Assembly (NCBI GenBank): GCA_021324685.1
Contig: JAJPIQ010000032.1
Span: 66,878 to 130,877 of the forward strand
Origin: Bacteroidota bacterium
GTDB lineage: Bacteria > Bacteroidota > Ignavibacteria > Palsa-1295
Direction: 5' to 3'
DNA length: 64,000 nt
Under the pieces are notes generated by a model. The model saw only the letters and a list, made by a program, of their open reading frames with translations, had not been told where the DNA came from and searched no databases. The translations under genes and the position numbers were made by a program. Positions 47,668 to 57,133 of the stretch are shown piece by piece (positions within the stretch are counted from its first letter, which is position 1; each line of letters opens with the position of its first letter).

Positions 47668-49266
47668 TTATCGAGTTCGTCCAACCTCCTTGTAAATCGC
47701 GTGCATCGGGAAAATCGTATCGAAGATATAGTGTTGCTCGATGAAATCCTTAATTTCCGGAGTGTATGGCAGGCACGCGCTATAAAAAAATTGTGGTTGG
47801 CCTCCGAGATCGCGGGAGAACACAATGTAGCGCGGCAACGTCGTTTGAAGCGATGCAAAAAATTCGCGCCTCCATTCGTTTTGATAGTCCATGGTCTTTC
47901 CGGTATAGCTCGTAAATACAAATTGCCACGGTGCCTGAAACCGGTTCGATTTTCGGCGATGGGTTCGCCAGGAGATCCCGGGATCGCCCATGATCTCGAC
48001 ATAGTCGCTTCGATCTGTGTGACGATCGAGAAAACCGGCGATCGCGGCGTCCTCCGAAGCGACACTGTCGGCAAAGGAGTAACATCGATAGGCAGATTCG
48101 AGCGAGCCACCCGCGATAAACGATCGGACGAGACCCCACGGATATAAGAGGGCGGCAAGCAGGAAGAGGAGTGCCATGAGCGCTGTTCGGCGCCACTGTT
48201 GAAAAGGCTGAATAGCATCCCAGAACGACTTACTTAGCACCGGAATGAATCCCGCATAAAAAGCAGAGAAATGAACGGCCGCGAGCGCCTGCTGCATAAA
48301 CATTCCCACCCACAGCGATCCAAATAAGATGTAGAGAAATCGCCTCTCTCGATTCGAATCGATCACAGGAGCGTTCCCTTTTATTTTCCGGAACGAATGA
48401 TAGAGTATCCATGCGGTGCCGAGAATGAAAAGAACGAGCGTTCGTAATTCGAGCAGGTTATGAAGATACTCTTTAAAGCGAGCGGCCGACGGTGGAATAT
48501 GAGAATAAATGTCCGAATTATAGCGGATCGCCGCACAGTACAGGTTATAGAGACCGTCTGTGCGAAGCGCATACGAAAGGAGCAAAAGGAAAATAGGAAT
48601 GAAAAATCCAAGACCGGCCAGTGCAATGGCCCGAAGATCCGTTATTCGAAACAGCGTGAAGAAGGGAACGGCGATCAGCACGGCATACGTGGGACGAAAA
48701 CAGGTGGCAAAGCCTGCCATCGCCCCACCGGCGAATAAGAGCCAATACTTCTCCTTTATTTCCGTTTTGCGGAACGCCCGGATAAAGAAGTATGCAGTTA
48801 GAAGTATGGCGAAGATTGCGAACGAATCCCGTTGGCCCATACAGTCCAACCGGCCATAGGCATAGAACAACGCAAAAACGATACAGCCAAAGCAAGATTC
48901 GGCGGGCGATAGCCATAATCGGCTCGTTTTGTAGAGGGCCAGTATGGTACACAGGATCGCGATATATTCCACCGTTCGGAACGCCAGCATCGATTCGCCC
49001 AGCGTTGCGATAGCGAGCGCATGAAATAAAGTGACGGCCGGAAAGGCATTATCCCACGCGTCAAGATAGGGTAGTCCGCCATAGCGGACGAAAACCGTTC
49101 CTGCCCATTGCCAGACGTCGTTATCGGCATTGAAGGGATAAAGCAGAATCGCCGGCAGGATTCCAAACGCAATGAGGCCCGCGCTAAGCCACCGTTTATG
49201 ATACAGACAAAAATCCAGGACCGTACGGATGGCGTACCTCCTGGAACGCTCATGTGACCGGAACAT
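47668..49266 (-). CDS. GT-C glycosyltransferase-like membrane protein (paralogue 3)
   Basis: ATG 49266 (532 residues) or 49311 may be the start. Features parallel paralogue 2: YPFNADNDVWQWAGTVFV, LPYLDAWDNAFPAVTLFH, GQRDSFAIFAILL and a C-terminal MDYQNEWRREFFASL, FIEQHYIFDTIFPMHAIYK. The C terminus is the most divergent of the group. Membrane protein of the GT39-like type. Confidence 0.73.
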   Translation of the reverse strand: MFRSHERSRRYAIRTVLDFCLYHKRWLSAGLIAFGILPAILLYPFNADNDVWQWAGTVFVRYGGLPYLDAWDNAFPAVTLFHALAIATLGESMLAFRTVEYIAILCTILALYKTSRLWLSPAESCFGCIVFALFYAYGRLDCMGQRDSFAIFAILLTAYFFIRAFRKTEIKEKYWLLFAGGAMAGFATCFRPTYAVLIAVPFFTLFRITDLRAIALAGLGFFIPIFLLLLSYALRTDGLYNLYCAAIRYNSDIYSHIPPSAARFKEYLHNLLELRTLVLFILGTAWILYHSFRKIKGNAPVIDSNRERRFLYILFGSLWVGMFMQQALAAVHFSAFYAGFIPVLSKSFWDAIQPFQQWRRTALMALLFLLAALLYPWGLVRSFIAGGSLESAYRCYSFADSVASEDAAIAGFLDRHTDRSDYVEIMGDPGISWRTHRRKSNRFQAPWQFVFTSYTGKTMDYQNEWRREFFASLQTTLPRYIVFSRDLGGQPQFFYSACLPYTPEIKDFIEQHYIFDTIFPMHAIYKEVGRTR

Positions 49267-49393
49267 AATTTTGGAACGAAAGTCACGGGAATATCCCGTA
49301 TGCAATTCCAACTTTCAATGGGAACGAGAAAGTTTTGAGGGCACTCCGAATTGCCCTGTCGCTGTTACAAGGCCGCCTTAATTTTCGAAGACC

Positions 49394-49837
49394 ATGAATC
49401 GAATCGTCATTGCGTTATTATTCTTTCTTTCTTTTGCCATCGGCTGCACCGGTAATGAAAAGTTAAATTCGGACACGAACGAAGCTTCCGTTGCAGGCAC
49501 TTCGACCTCCGAATCTGCACTGGAAATCCCGATGACAGCGGATGTCATTGCCAAAGGACATACTATTTACGAGAACACCTGCTCGCCATGCCATGGCGTC
49601 AACGGCAAAGGCGATGGCCCCGCGGCCGCGGCGTTCAACCCGAAGCCACGCGACCACTCGAACGGTGCGTATATGGATAAGCTCTCCAACCGTCATATTT
49701 TTAATGTCGTACGATACGGAGGGCAGATGTACGGCTATCCCACGATGCCGGCGCAGCCCCAGCTTTCCGACGACCAGATCGAACAGGTCGTGGCGTTTGT
49801 CCGCACGCTAAGCAATACATATAAGGGACCGAAGTAA
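49394..49837 (+). CDS. Lipoprotein cytochrome c
   Basis: The 147-residue protein has a lipobox (FAIGC, Cys18), a Ser/Thr-rich linker, and a class I cytochrome c domain with CSPCHG for covalent heme attachment and YPTMPAQPQLSDDQIEQVV supplying the Met ligand. It acts as a membrane-tethered electron carrier in the periplasm. The DxA-type segment GDGPAAAAFNPKPRDHSNG is typical of cytochromes linked to oxidases or Act complexes, but no partner genes are adjacent. Confidence 0.88.
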   Translation: MNRIVIALLFFLSFAIGCTGNEKLNSDTNEASVAGTSTSESALEIPMTADVIAKGHTIYENTCSPCHGVNGKGDGPAAAAFNPKPRDHSNGAYMDKLSNRHIFNVVRYGGQMYGYPTMPAQPQLSDDQIEQVVAFVRTLSNTYKGPK

Positions 49838-49938
49838 ACAGTTGCAGGGGAACAAGCTTGGCTCAGTCACTAGAATTTCGGCATTCTCATTTGTGGAATT
49901 CCGTGAAAGTATATGGTTGAATTTCGTCATTTGTTGTA

Positions 49939-50337
49939 ATGAAATCACGGGCCGCAGCTATAGTTGTGCATCGAAACCATCTGCTGCTCATACATCGTGA
50001 GAAAGCCGGTGCTCAGTATTTCACGCTTCCCGGTGGCGGGATCGAAATGGGCGAGACACCGGAGGCTGCGTGTCTTCGCGAATTAGCGGAGGAAACCGGT
50101 TTGCGTGGTACGATTCACTCGAAGTGTTGTGTGACTCAAAGCAATGGTCGCTTGGAGTACTTTTTCTGTATTACGGAATTCCGTGGTATTCCGAGACTTG
50201 GAGGTCCCGAAAAGCATCGGAACTCAGAGGGAAATAAATACACATTGCTATGGGTGCCGCTGGACGATCTGCGTTCGTTCGATATCAGGCCTGAAGGTAT
50301 CAAAGAAAGAATTCAAGATTTTGTAGCCAGTTTGTGA
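49939..50337 (+). CDS. Nudix hydrolase
   Basis: The 132-residue protein has a perfect Nudix box, GGGIEMGETPEAACLREL then AEETGL. N-terminal RAAAIVVHRNHLLLIHREKA is the usual strand pattern. It hydrolyses a nucleoside diphosphate derivative; the substrate cannot be told. Ends 37 bases from the convergent gene at 50375. Confidence 0.88.
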   Translation: MKSRAAAIVVHRNHLLLIHREKAGAQYFTLPGGGIEMGETPEAACLRELAEETGLRGTIHSKCCVTQSNGRLEYFFCITEFRGIPRLGGPEKHRNSEGNKYTLLWVPLDDLRSFDIRPEGIKERIQDFVASL

Positions 50338-50374
50338 ACTTCCCCAGTGATCGGCACGCGGGGATCTGTAATGC

Positions 50375-51310
50375 TTAGAAGCGAATAAGATCGGTCCCCG
50401 TTATCCGAATTCCGGCGAGAAGGAACTGTGCGTTTCTTGGAATTGGAACGGCGCCATCGTCTTCCCAATGCTCCCAGCCGGCGTAGACCTGCATGCGTCC
50501 GGCGACCCCATGGAACTCGAAGCCAAGTTCGGCATGGCCGTCGAAGGTAACCTTCGCAATGTGTGAAAAGCGGCCGAAGAAATTCGTATCCCTTCCGAAT
50601 GCGGTAAAATCGGTGAAGACCATGAGATAAAGCGAGCTTGCATTCCAATTCGCGAGCTTCGATTGGAATGCTTCGCCAAAGGACCACTCGATCGCCTGAA
50701 AATCGGTCCCAAGATGTTCGTCCGATCTTGGAAGGCGGTAATCTTCACCGAGATAATAGAGGTCGCCATGCAGCCAGGCAACGGTCGGCACGGCAAGGCC
50801 CAGCAGGCGGTCGCTCGTCCAGATCGCTTTGCCCGAAAGAGAGCCGTAAATGAGCGTCCGTTCGCCGAATACATCGCTGTACTGGCCCGGGTCGCCGTTG
50901 TCAATGTCGTGACGGCAGGTATAGATCGTTCCGACCTGCCACTCGAAATCGGAACTTTCTTTTGCCGCATAGACGAGGCCCTCGTGCCAGAACGCTCCGC
51001 GCGGACGAAAATCGATCGCATCGTTCAAGTCCGCGGTCAATTCCATTCCCGAAAACCCGAAGAGCGATTTGTCGCCATTCCATCGGGCGAACTCGAAGAT
51101 CGCGCCCATCGTGATGTCCCAGGCCCAGCGGGCGCTATCGCTTCCAAAACCTCGCTGGACCTGCGCCCAGTAGCCGCCGTGACCGAAGAGAGAAGTTGTA
51201 TCCGCGTGCCCATCCCACGTTGGTTGCACTAAAAAACTACGCGTCGGCCAAACCGGACCGGCTCGAACCTCGAGTGGAATGATAAGGAGCAGCACAAAAA
51301 GATATTTCAT
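50375..51310 (-). CDS. Secreted/outer-membrane protein, DUF1207-like
   Basis: ATG 51310 gives a signal peptide (MKYLFVLLLIIPLEVRA) and 311 residues. Alternating aromatic and polar strands (FGHGGYWAQVQRGFG, WQVGTIYTCRHDIDNGD, LMVFTDFTAFGRD) and a final strand ending in Phe fit an outer-membrane beta-barrel. The pattern is like DUF1207 proteins of unknown role. Tentative. Confidence 0.62.
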   Translation of the reverse strand: MKYLFVLLLIIPLEVRAGPVWPTRSFLVQPTWDGHADTTSLFGHGGYWAQVQRGFGSDSARWAWDITMGAIFEFARWNGDKSLFGFSGMELTADLNDAIDFRPRGAFWHEGLVYAAKESSDFEWQVGTIYTCRHDIDNGDPGQYSDVFGERTLIYGSLSGKAIWTSDRLLGLAVPTVAWLHGDLYYLGEDYRLPRSDEHLGTDFQAIEWSFGEAFQSKLANWNASSLYLMVFTDFTAFGRDTNFFGRFSHIAKVTFDGHAELGFEFHGVAGRMQVYAGWEHWEDDGAVPIPRNAQFLLAGIRITGTDLIRF

Positions 51311-51521
51311 AACTGTATTCTCACTTGAAACGGCTGCGCTTGCAATATACGAAAAGTAATCATGGAACATCGATCGAACTTAAAATCGACTGCGAGCTTA
51401 AATCAAACTACCGTAAAAAATTTAATCTAAGCGGAATAGCGCCCAGCGCGTTAGAATCGTTGCTTTTTGCTTTTCTCTATGCGTAGCATTTCATTATTCT
51501 TCAAAAAAGTATAAGCCAGGC

Positions 51522-51660
51522 TTGACTTTCGGTTTTCCGCGCCGTATTTTTGTCTTTCTATAGACAGCGCGCTCTGCCCCGTGCGTGTGTGCTTCTGCGA
51601 GACGATCGTAGGGCAAAGGGTTTGGTTGCGTATTCCGCGCGGGGCAGAGTCTTTCTTTGT
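51522..51660 (+). ncRNA. Candidate small structured RNA with its own promoter
   Basis: TTGACT (51522-51527), 17 bases, then TATTTT (51545-51550) form a good sigma-70-type promoter. Just downstream CTCTGCCCCG (51572-51581) pairs perfectly with CGGGGCAGAG (51640-51649), enclosing a hairpin CTGCGA-gacga-TCGTAG; TCTTTCTTT follows. The unbranched, rod-like form recalls 6S RNA, though shorter; no family is recognised. Most of 51371-51997 has no gene; the only sizeable frame (51550-51789) is not protein-like. Confidence 0.45.
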
Positions 51661-51785
51661 CAGGGACTCTTTTTTCGTTTTATAGACACTTTTTTAAGTC
51701 GTTTTTTAGTCTGGAGTTTGTCAATTTCGTCTCTTCTGCAAGACCCGCATTTTCCATATCGCAGGCCTCGCCGTAAGGGCAGTAA

Positions 51786-51882
51786 TTGACATTGTTGAAT
51801 CCGAGCGCTTTCGGTCCTCTTCAACCGGAAGTTCTCCTAAGGAGCTGCCGGGGAGGAATGGACATCCTTCCCGGCTTTTTTT
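51786..51882 (+). terminator. Leader with strong terminator upstream of sucD
   Basis: GCCGGGGAGGA (51847-51857) pairs with TCCTTCCCGGC (51865-51875) and seven Ts follow. Upstream lie TTGACA (51786-51791) and a CTCCTAAGGAG palindrome. It could end a short RNA or act as an attenuator 115 bases before sucD. Confidence 0.6.
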
Positions 51883-51997
51883 ATGGTTCCCGTTTCCGAC
51901 CGCCCGTCTCTCGAAAATCTCTTAAATCGGGCTGCTCACAGTGCGTTCTTCGTATTTTTGTAAAGATTCAGATCCATCCATACCCAAACGAATTTAC

Positions 51998-53230
51998 ATG
52001 AGTGTTTTAGTAGATAAGCATACGCGGCTTTTGGTGCAGGGGATTACCGGCTCCGAAGGGTCCTTCCATACCCAGCAAATGAAGGAATATGGTACGAACG
52101 TCGTGGCCGGCGTAACTCCTGGCAAAGGCGGTACGACGCACGAAGGAGTGCCGGTGTTCAATACCGTTGCCGATGCCGTCCGCGAGACGGGCGCCAACGC
52201 GGCCTGCATTTTCGTTCCGCCACCCTTCGCAGCGGACGCGATCCTCGAATCCGCCGCCGCCGAACTTCCGCTCATTGTCTGTATCACGGAAGGGATCCCG
52301 GTACGCGACATGATTCCCGTCTATGAATTCGTGAAGCATTCGAAATCGCGGCTCATCGGACCCAACTGCCCCGGCGTGATCTCTCCCGGAAAAGCGAAGA
52401 TCGGTATTATGCCCGGTTTCATCCACAAAGAGGGGCGCGTGGGAATTATCTCCCGTTCCGGGACCCTGACCTACGAAGCCGTGAAGCAATTGACCGACGC
52501 GGGACTCGGACAATCGACCGCCATCGGGATCGGCGGCGATCCCATTATTGGAACGCGGTTCCTGGACGCCATCAAGCTATTCGCGAATGACGATGAGACC
52601 GATGCGGTCATCATGATCGGAGAGATCGGCGGCACGGCGGAAGAAGAAGCGGCCGCATGGATTGGCGCGCATTTCCACAAGCCGGTCGTCGGATTTATCG
52701 CAGGGCGTACCGCGCCTCCGGGCCGTCGGATGGGCCATGCCGGAGCGATCATCGCAGGCGGCAAAGGCACCGCCGACGAAAAAATGCGGGCGATGAAAGA
52801 GAATGGGATTATGGTCGTCGAAACTCCGGCCGAAATGGGCGAGACAGTGCGCAAAGCACTGTCGAGTGCCCCGAAACGGAAATCGGCCGGTATAAAAGTT
52901 ACCGCCCAGGTCGGTCCCACGAAAAAAGCTTCCGGAATGGCAAAACGCGTCATGAAGGAGATGGGATATGTTCCGATTTCGGAAGCGAAAGCCGGCAAAA
53001 AATCGAAAACTCCTAAAAAAACCGCACCTCTCAGTCGCAACGCAAAAATACCTTCGAAGCCGAAGGCAAAACCAAAAGCCACGAAAAAAACGGCAGGAGC
53101 CAAAGGACGGAAGCAAACAGTGGCAGCCAAAGGTCGAAAACCGACGGCAATAACTAAAGGACGGAAACCAACGGCAATAGCTACAGGACGAAAACAAACG
53201 AGACCGGCCAAAGGGCGTGGCCGTCGATAA
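51998..53230 (+). CDS. sucD: Succinyl-CoA ligase alpha subunit with long basic tail
   Basis: ATG 51998 gives 410 residues. Residues 1-290 are standard Suc[67 protein letters not shown], and [17 protein letters not shown] with the phosphorylated His. It forms succinyl-CoA/succinate with ATP or GTP in the TCA cycle. Residues about 291-410 are an added Lys/Arg/Ala/Pro-rich tail with repeats of the KGRKPTAI type, resembling histone H1-like proteins. sucC is not adjacent. The tail is encoded by repetitive DNA and could vary in length. Confidence 0.93.
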   Translation: MSVLVDKHTRLLVQGITGSEGSFHTQQMKEYGTNVVAGVTPGKGGTTHEGVPVFNTVADAVRETGANAACIFVPPPFAADAILESAAAELPLIVCITEGIPVRDMIPVYEFVKHSKSRLIGPNCPGVISPGKAKIGIMPGFIHKEGRVGIISRSGTLTYEAVKQLTDAGLGQSTAIGIGGDPIIGTRFLDAIKLFANDDETDAVIMIGEIGGTAEEEAAAWIGAHFHKPVVGFIAGRTAPPGRRMGHAGAIIAGGKGTADEKMRAMKENGIMVVETPAEMGETVRKALSSAPKRKSAGIKVTAQVGPTKKASGMAKRVMKEMGYVPISEAKAGKKSKTPKKTAPLSRNAKIPSKPKAKPKATKKTAGAKGRKQTVAAKGRKPTAITKGRKPTAIATGRKQTRPAKGRGRR

Positions 53231-53261
53231 GGTTGGCAGGATTTTTATTCTTTTCTGATGC

Positions 53262-53864
53262 ATGGAGGCCCGTATCGCAAAATATATGTTTCTCTTTGGC
53301 CTCCTTTCGCTCGTGGGGACGAACATACGAGCCCAGGACACCGCCCAATATCGAAATAAGGCCTGGCGCGATTCTGTGACCGAATACGAAGGCCGCCTCG
53401 AAGCATACCATCAGGAACTTTATAGTTACGACTGGGGCATGACCCTGGGGATGCTGCCGGTCGTCGGCGAGGGAATTTATCTTGGGAAGTGGCGCACCGG
53501 GATCGAGTTTTCTGCAGCTCGGGCCATTGCGGTCGCCATCGCGGCTGTAGGGACGGTCCGGCTTATTGGCGCCAAGCCCAGTATCGGTGTGGATATCGGC
53601 ATGCTCGTGGGCGGCATGGCAGGATATATCGGCCTTAAACTATGGGAACTTGCGGACGTCCGCCACACGGTCTCCGAGCGCAACGAGGAGCTTGTGCAAC
53701 GATTTCAGATCGACACGGCCGATGTCGTTCCGCACTCGATCCGCTATCCGACGAAGCCCTGGCCCAACTGGATCACCAGTTGGCCACCCGCGCGCGCCCC
53801 CCAGGAGTCCAGGGAGGCCGTGAACGCGCCGCTGCCGCATTTAGGCGCAACGGGCCCGCAATAA
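53262..53864 (+). CDS. Exported membrane protein of unknown function
   Basis: The 200-residue protein has a signal peptide (ending NIRAQDT), a short helical region, and two hydrophobic segments (SAARAIAVAIAAVGTVRLIG, GVDIGMLVGGMAGYIGLKLW) typical of small envelope proteins of the DUF5683 sort. The Pro-rich C terminus is disordered. Family not certain. Confidence 0.55.
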   Translation: MEARIAKYMFLFGLLSLVGTNIRAQDTAQYRNKAWRDSVTEYEGRLEAYHQELYSYDWGMTLGMLPVVGEGIYLGKWRTGIEFSAARAIAVAIAAVGTVRLIGAKPSIGVDIGMLVGGMAGYIGLKLWELADVRHTVSERNEELVQRFQIDTADVVPHSIRYPTKPWPNWITSWPPARAPQESREAVNAPLPHLGATGPQ

Positions 53865-53939
53865 TTTGCGTTATACGCCGCTCGAGAATTTCACGCATCA
53901 CTTCACGCATCCCATTTACGAATCTCGTTTCTGATTTTT

Positions 53940-54371
53940 ATGGCTTTAGAACGCACGCTTTGCATCATCAAGCCGGACGCCGTCCGCGCCGGGAATATCG
54001 GCAATATCATTGCCCACATTCAAAAAGAAGGGTTCCGCATTCTTGCATTGCGCATGACCTCGCTCACTCAAAAATCGGCCGGGAAGTTTTACGAGGTGCA
54101 TCGAGGCCGGCCTTTTTACGAAGGTCTGGTCGAATTCATGTCCGGCGGCGCCTGTGTGCCGATCGCGCTCGAAAAAGAGAATGCCATTGCCGAGTGGCGC
54201 CGTGTCATCGGCGCGACCGATCCCGCCGAGGCTGCCGCGGGGACCATCCGCAAGCTCTACGCGAAAAACAAAGGCGAGAATGCCGTCCATGGGTCGGACT
54301 CGGTCGAGAACGGTCTGCGCGAGATCGCGTTTTTCTTCACCGAAGCGGAGTTGGCAGAGTTAGGCGCGTAA
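53940..54371 (+). CDS. ndk: Nucleoside diphosphate kinase
   Basis: The 143-residue protein has [33 protein letters not shown], and [12 protein letters not shown] containing the phospho-His. It balances (d)NTPs by transferring the gamma phosphate. Length and motifs are standard. Confidence 0.96.
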   Translation: MALERTLCIIKPDAVRAGNIGNIIAHIQKEGFRILALRMTSLTQKSAGKFYEVHRGRPFYEGLVEFMSGGACVPIALEKENAIAEWRRVIGATDPAEAAAGTIRKLYAKNKGENAVHGSDSVENGLREIAFFFTEAELAELGA

Positions 54372-54376
54372 AAAAA

Positions 54377-54402
54377 CGATCCCTCCGGCGAGGGAGGGAT
54401 CG
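54377..54402 (-). terminator. Terminator for the leftward gene at 54419
   Basis: GATCCCTCC (54378-54386) pairs with GGAGGGATC (54393-54401); on the - strand a run of T follows (54376-54371). It therefore ends the leftward gene rather than ndk, though it may stop both. Confidence 0.65.
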
Positions 54403-54418
54403 AACGATTAAAATCGTC

Positions 54419-54691
54419 TTAAGCCACGGAGGCTATGGGTCGTCGCCAACCGTGCAGCAGGTGCCAACAATGATGAAGCGAATTTTCGAAGGCCGTCGAA
54501 AACTTCGTCCGTAACCCTTCCCCGCGGCGGAGGCCGTATCGCATAGAATTTCGTGGGGTCGAGTGTCCCGTGCGCGCGGAATGTTTTTCCGTGTAGAGCA
54601 CTGGCTCGTAATTTTCGATCGCTTTTGCGCGATCGCTGAGAAACACAAGGGAAGCAAAGAGCTTTATCGCGATAGCCGTTCGGCGTTTCAT
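54419..54691 (-). CDS. Small exported protein of unknown function
   Basis: The 90-residue protein has a signal peptide (MKRRTAIAIKLFASLVFLS), then a basic, aromatic C-terminal part (NSLHHCWHLLHGWRRPIASV). GGAGGG lies 7 bases before the ATG, a strong ribosome site, and a terminator follows its stop. These support a real gene. Family unknown. Confidence 0.55.
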   Translation of the reverse strand: MKRRTAIAIKLFASLVFLSDRAKAIENYEPVLYTEKHSARTGHSTPRNSMRYGLRRGEGLRTKFSTAFENSLHHCWHLLHGWRRPIASVA

Positions 54692-54768
54692 GCGATCGCC
54701 CTCCTTCCTGTTATGATATTGTATGGTTGTTTCATGAGTATAGTGATGTTTGATTTGAGTGAATAAAA

Positions 54769-54795
54769 AAAGGCCGGCGAATGGCCGGCCTTTTC
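54769..54795. terminator. Bidirectional terminator
   Basis: AAAAGGCCGGC and GCCGGCCTTTT form an 11-bp stem with a 5-base loop and T-runs on both strands. From here to rplO (54796-55228) no convincing gene is seen. Confidence 0.7.
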
Positions 54796-55165
54796 AAAAT
54801 CGATGAGTGGGGGACGCAGTCAGCGCCTAAAAGTTCCATCGAATCCAGCCGGCAGACTCCTGCAGCAATGCCAGGGGTGGCACGCACAATGCTCCATCCG
54901 GTAGATGGTCGAGGAAATCATAGAGGTGAAGTAAAAAATGGACGAGCGCCTATTGTTCCGCGAATGAAGGCCTAAAGTTCGGAGGGCTCGAGGGTCTCTC
55001 GATCGGGGTCGAGTCGTCTTCTGGACTCCTGGTTGACAAAATCCAGTCTGAAGTGTGCAATCCCATTTTGAGGTGTGCGATGACGATAAATAATCGGAAC
55101 TACGGCGGGGCGATGCTGTTATCCTCCTTTCCATTTGCGAGCGGAGACCGAAAACTCCGCGAAAA

Positions 55166-55200
55166 GCATGAGCAATCATGCACCGCATGAGCGATCATGC
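55166..55200. promoter_or_regulatory. Two tandem 16-bp dyads upstream of rplO
   Basis: GCATGAGCAATCATGC (55166-55181) and GCATGAGCGATCATGC (55185-55200) each have arms GCATGA/TCATGC. They lie 29 bases before the rplO start, a likely promoter or operator zone. A hairpin GCGGAG..CTCCGC precedes them (55141-55160). Confidence 0.45.
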
Positions 55201-55228
55201 ATTTTAGTCACCAATAAACGAATTGACA

Positions 55229-55693
55229 ATGGCGTTTAGCAATCCTCGGCCTGCTACAGGGTCGAACAAAAATCGTAAGCGTGTTGGCCGGGGCGAAGGC
55301 TCGGGCCACGGAAAGACCTCGACACGCGGGTCCAACGGGGCCGGGTCGCGCTCCGGTAATCGTTATAAAGCCGGTTTTGAAGGCGGACAGATGCCTCTGG
55401 CCCGTCGGCTCCCCAAATTTGGCTTCCACTCCCCTCATCGCGTAGAATACCAGGTCGTAAACGTCGATACGCTCGAGGCCTGCGTTGTGAACGGCCGACT
55501 TCCCAAAGATGCTCCGATCACTCCGGACGTTCTGTGGCAGGCCGGGCTTATCAATCGCCAGGGCATGCCGGTAAAGATCCTCGGAAGCGGCGAGCTTACG
55601 CAGAAATTAAATGTCGAGGCGCACAAACTCTCGAAGAGCGCCATCGAAAAGATCGAAAAATCCGGTGGTACTGCCAAGCAATTAATGGCATAA
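55229..55693 (+). CDS. rplO: 50S ribosomal protein L15
   Basis: The 154-residue protein has the L15 signature: RVGRGEGSGHGKTSTRGSNG, AGFEGGQMPLARRLPKFGF, and a C-terminal domain ending SGGTAKQLMA. Start ATG 55229. It binds 23S rRNA in late 50S assembly. Unusually, rpmD and rpsE are not upstream; see findings. secY follows after 107 bases. Confidence 0.94.
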   Translation: MAFSNPRPATGSNKNRKRVGRGEGSGHGKTSTRGSNGAGSRSGNRYKAGFEGGQMPLARRLPKFGFHSPHRVEYQVVNVDTLEACVVNGRLPKDAPITPDVLWQAGLINRQGMPVKILGSGELTQKLNVEAHKLSKSAIEKIEKSGGTAKQLMA

Positions 55694-55779
55694 CCACGTC
55701 ATTTCCGGGAAACCAATACGGGATTGACAAACCAAAAATCGTCCGCGTAATTTATTGAAATCGCGCAATCCATTGAATC

Positions 55780-55797
55780 GCGTAATCCAGGTTCTGA
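55780..55797 (+). repeat. Short dispersed repeat before secY
   Basis: GCGTAATCCAGGTTCTGA lies 3 bases before the secY start and is nearly the reverse complement of the start of the repeat at 57134. Confidence 0.4.
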
Positions 55798-55800
55798 CTT

Positions 55801-57132
55801 ATGAGTCGTTTAACCGATAGTTTTCGCAATATCTTCAAGATCGAGGAGCTGAAGGACCGAATCCTCTTCACGATCGTCTGCTTAGTCGCGGTGCGGCTCG
55901 GTGCGCATATCACGCTGCCCGGTGTCGACTACAACGAGCTGACCAAGAACATGTCCTCGAACAATGGGCTCTTTGGTCTTTACGATCTCTTCGTCGGCGG
56001 CGCCTTCAAGAATGCTGCCATTTTCGGTCTCGGCATTATGCCGTATATTTCGTCCTCGATCATTATTCAGCTTTTGGGGGCCGTGGTGCCGTATTTCCAA
56101 AAGTTGCAAAAAGAGGGGGAGGACGGCCGCAAAAAGATCACGCAGATGACTCGCCTCGGAACGGTCCTCGTTTCGATCGGTCAGGCCTCCGGTATGGCGG
56201 TCTACCTCGAAAAACAGAACGTCGTAGCAGCTGGCGTAAGCCCGTTCTTTTTTGTGATCACGACGGTCATTTGCCTTACCGCCGGATGTATGATCATGAT
56301 GTGGCTCGGTGAGCAGATCACGGAGCGCGGAATCGGCAACGGAATATCGCTCATCATCTTCATCGGCATTGTTGCGCGGTTCCCGAATGCGATCCTGACC
56401 GAAGTGCAGATGGTCCAGACGAACCAGCACAATATCATTGTGGAACTTGTGCTCTGGGCGTTCTTTGTCGCCATCGTCGCATTTTGCGTGCTCATTACGC
56501 AGGGCATTCGAAAAATCCCCGTGCAATACGCCAAACGGGTGATCGGAAGAAAAGTCTATGGCGGGGTGACGCAACACATTCCGATGCGCGTGAATACGGC
56601 CGGCGTTATGCCGATCATCTTTGCACAGTCGATCCTCTTCATTCCGACGACGATCGCGCAGTTCTTCCAGGGATCGAGCTTTGGCGATTTCCTAAACAGC
56701 TTTTTCAGCTATCGCTCGATGGGGTATTCGATCGTTTTCGCGATCATGATCATTTTCTTCACCTATTTCTATACCGCGATCGCGTTCAATCCACGCGATG
56801 TTGCGGACACGATGAAGAAACAGGGCGGATTCATTCCCGGCGTACGGCCTGGCAAAAATACGTCGGACTATATCGATAACATCCTGACGCATATCACATT
56901 GCCGGGAGCGATCTTTCTCGCGATCGTCGCGATCCTGCCCGCATTCGTCAGTTATCTTGGGGTCACGAGCGATTTCGCGCAGTTCTTCGGCGGCACGAGC
57001 CTTTTGATTATGGTCGGCGTAGCGCTGGACACCCTGCAGCAGATCGAGTCGCACCTGACCATGCGTAACTACGAAGGCCTCATGAAAGCCGGACGCATCA
57101 AGGGCCGTGTTGGCGCCGGTGGCTGGGGCTAA
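55801..57132 (+). CDS. secY: Protein translocase subunit SecY
   Basis: The 443-residue protein has ten membrane helices and SecY signatures: GIMPYISSSIIIQLL, KITQMTRLGT, RGIGNGISLIIF, RKIPVQYAKRV and the late FNPRDVADTMKKQGGFIPG. It forms the membrane channel with SecE/SecG. Length is usual for Bacteroidota. C terminus is short and Gly-rich. Confidence 0.96.
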   Translation: MSRLTDSFRNIFKIEELKDRILFTIVCLVAVRLGAHITLPGVDYNELTKNMSSNNGLFGLYDLFVGGAFKNAAIFGLGIMPYISSSIIIQLLGAVVPYFQKLQKEGEDGRKKITQMTRLGTVLVSIGQASGMAVYLEKQNVVAAGVSPFFFVITTVICLTAGCMIMMWLGEQITERGIGNGISLIIFIGIVARFPNAILTEVQMVQTNQHNIIVELVLWAFFVAIVAFCVLITQGIRKIPVQYAKRVIGRKVYGGVTQHIPMRVNTAGVMPIIFAQSILFIPTTIAQFFQGSSFGDFLNSFFSYRSMGYSIVFAIMIIFFTYFYTAIAFNPRDVADTMKKQGGFIPGVRPGKNTSDYIDNILTHITLPGAIFLAIVAILPAFVSYLGVTSDFAQFFGGTSLLIMVGVALDTLQQIESHLTMRNYEGLMKAGRIKGRVGAGGWG

Positions 57133-57133
57133 T

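Noticed and set aside
51550-51789. 79-codon frame before sucD
   Set aside because: It covers the candidate RNA stem, has no ribosome site and no protein-like pattern.
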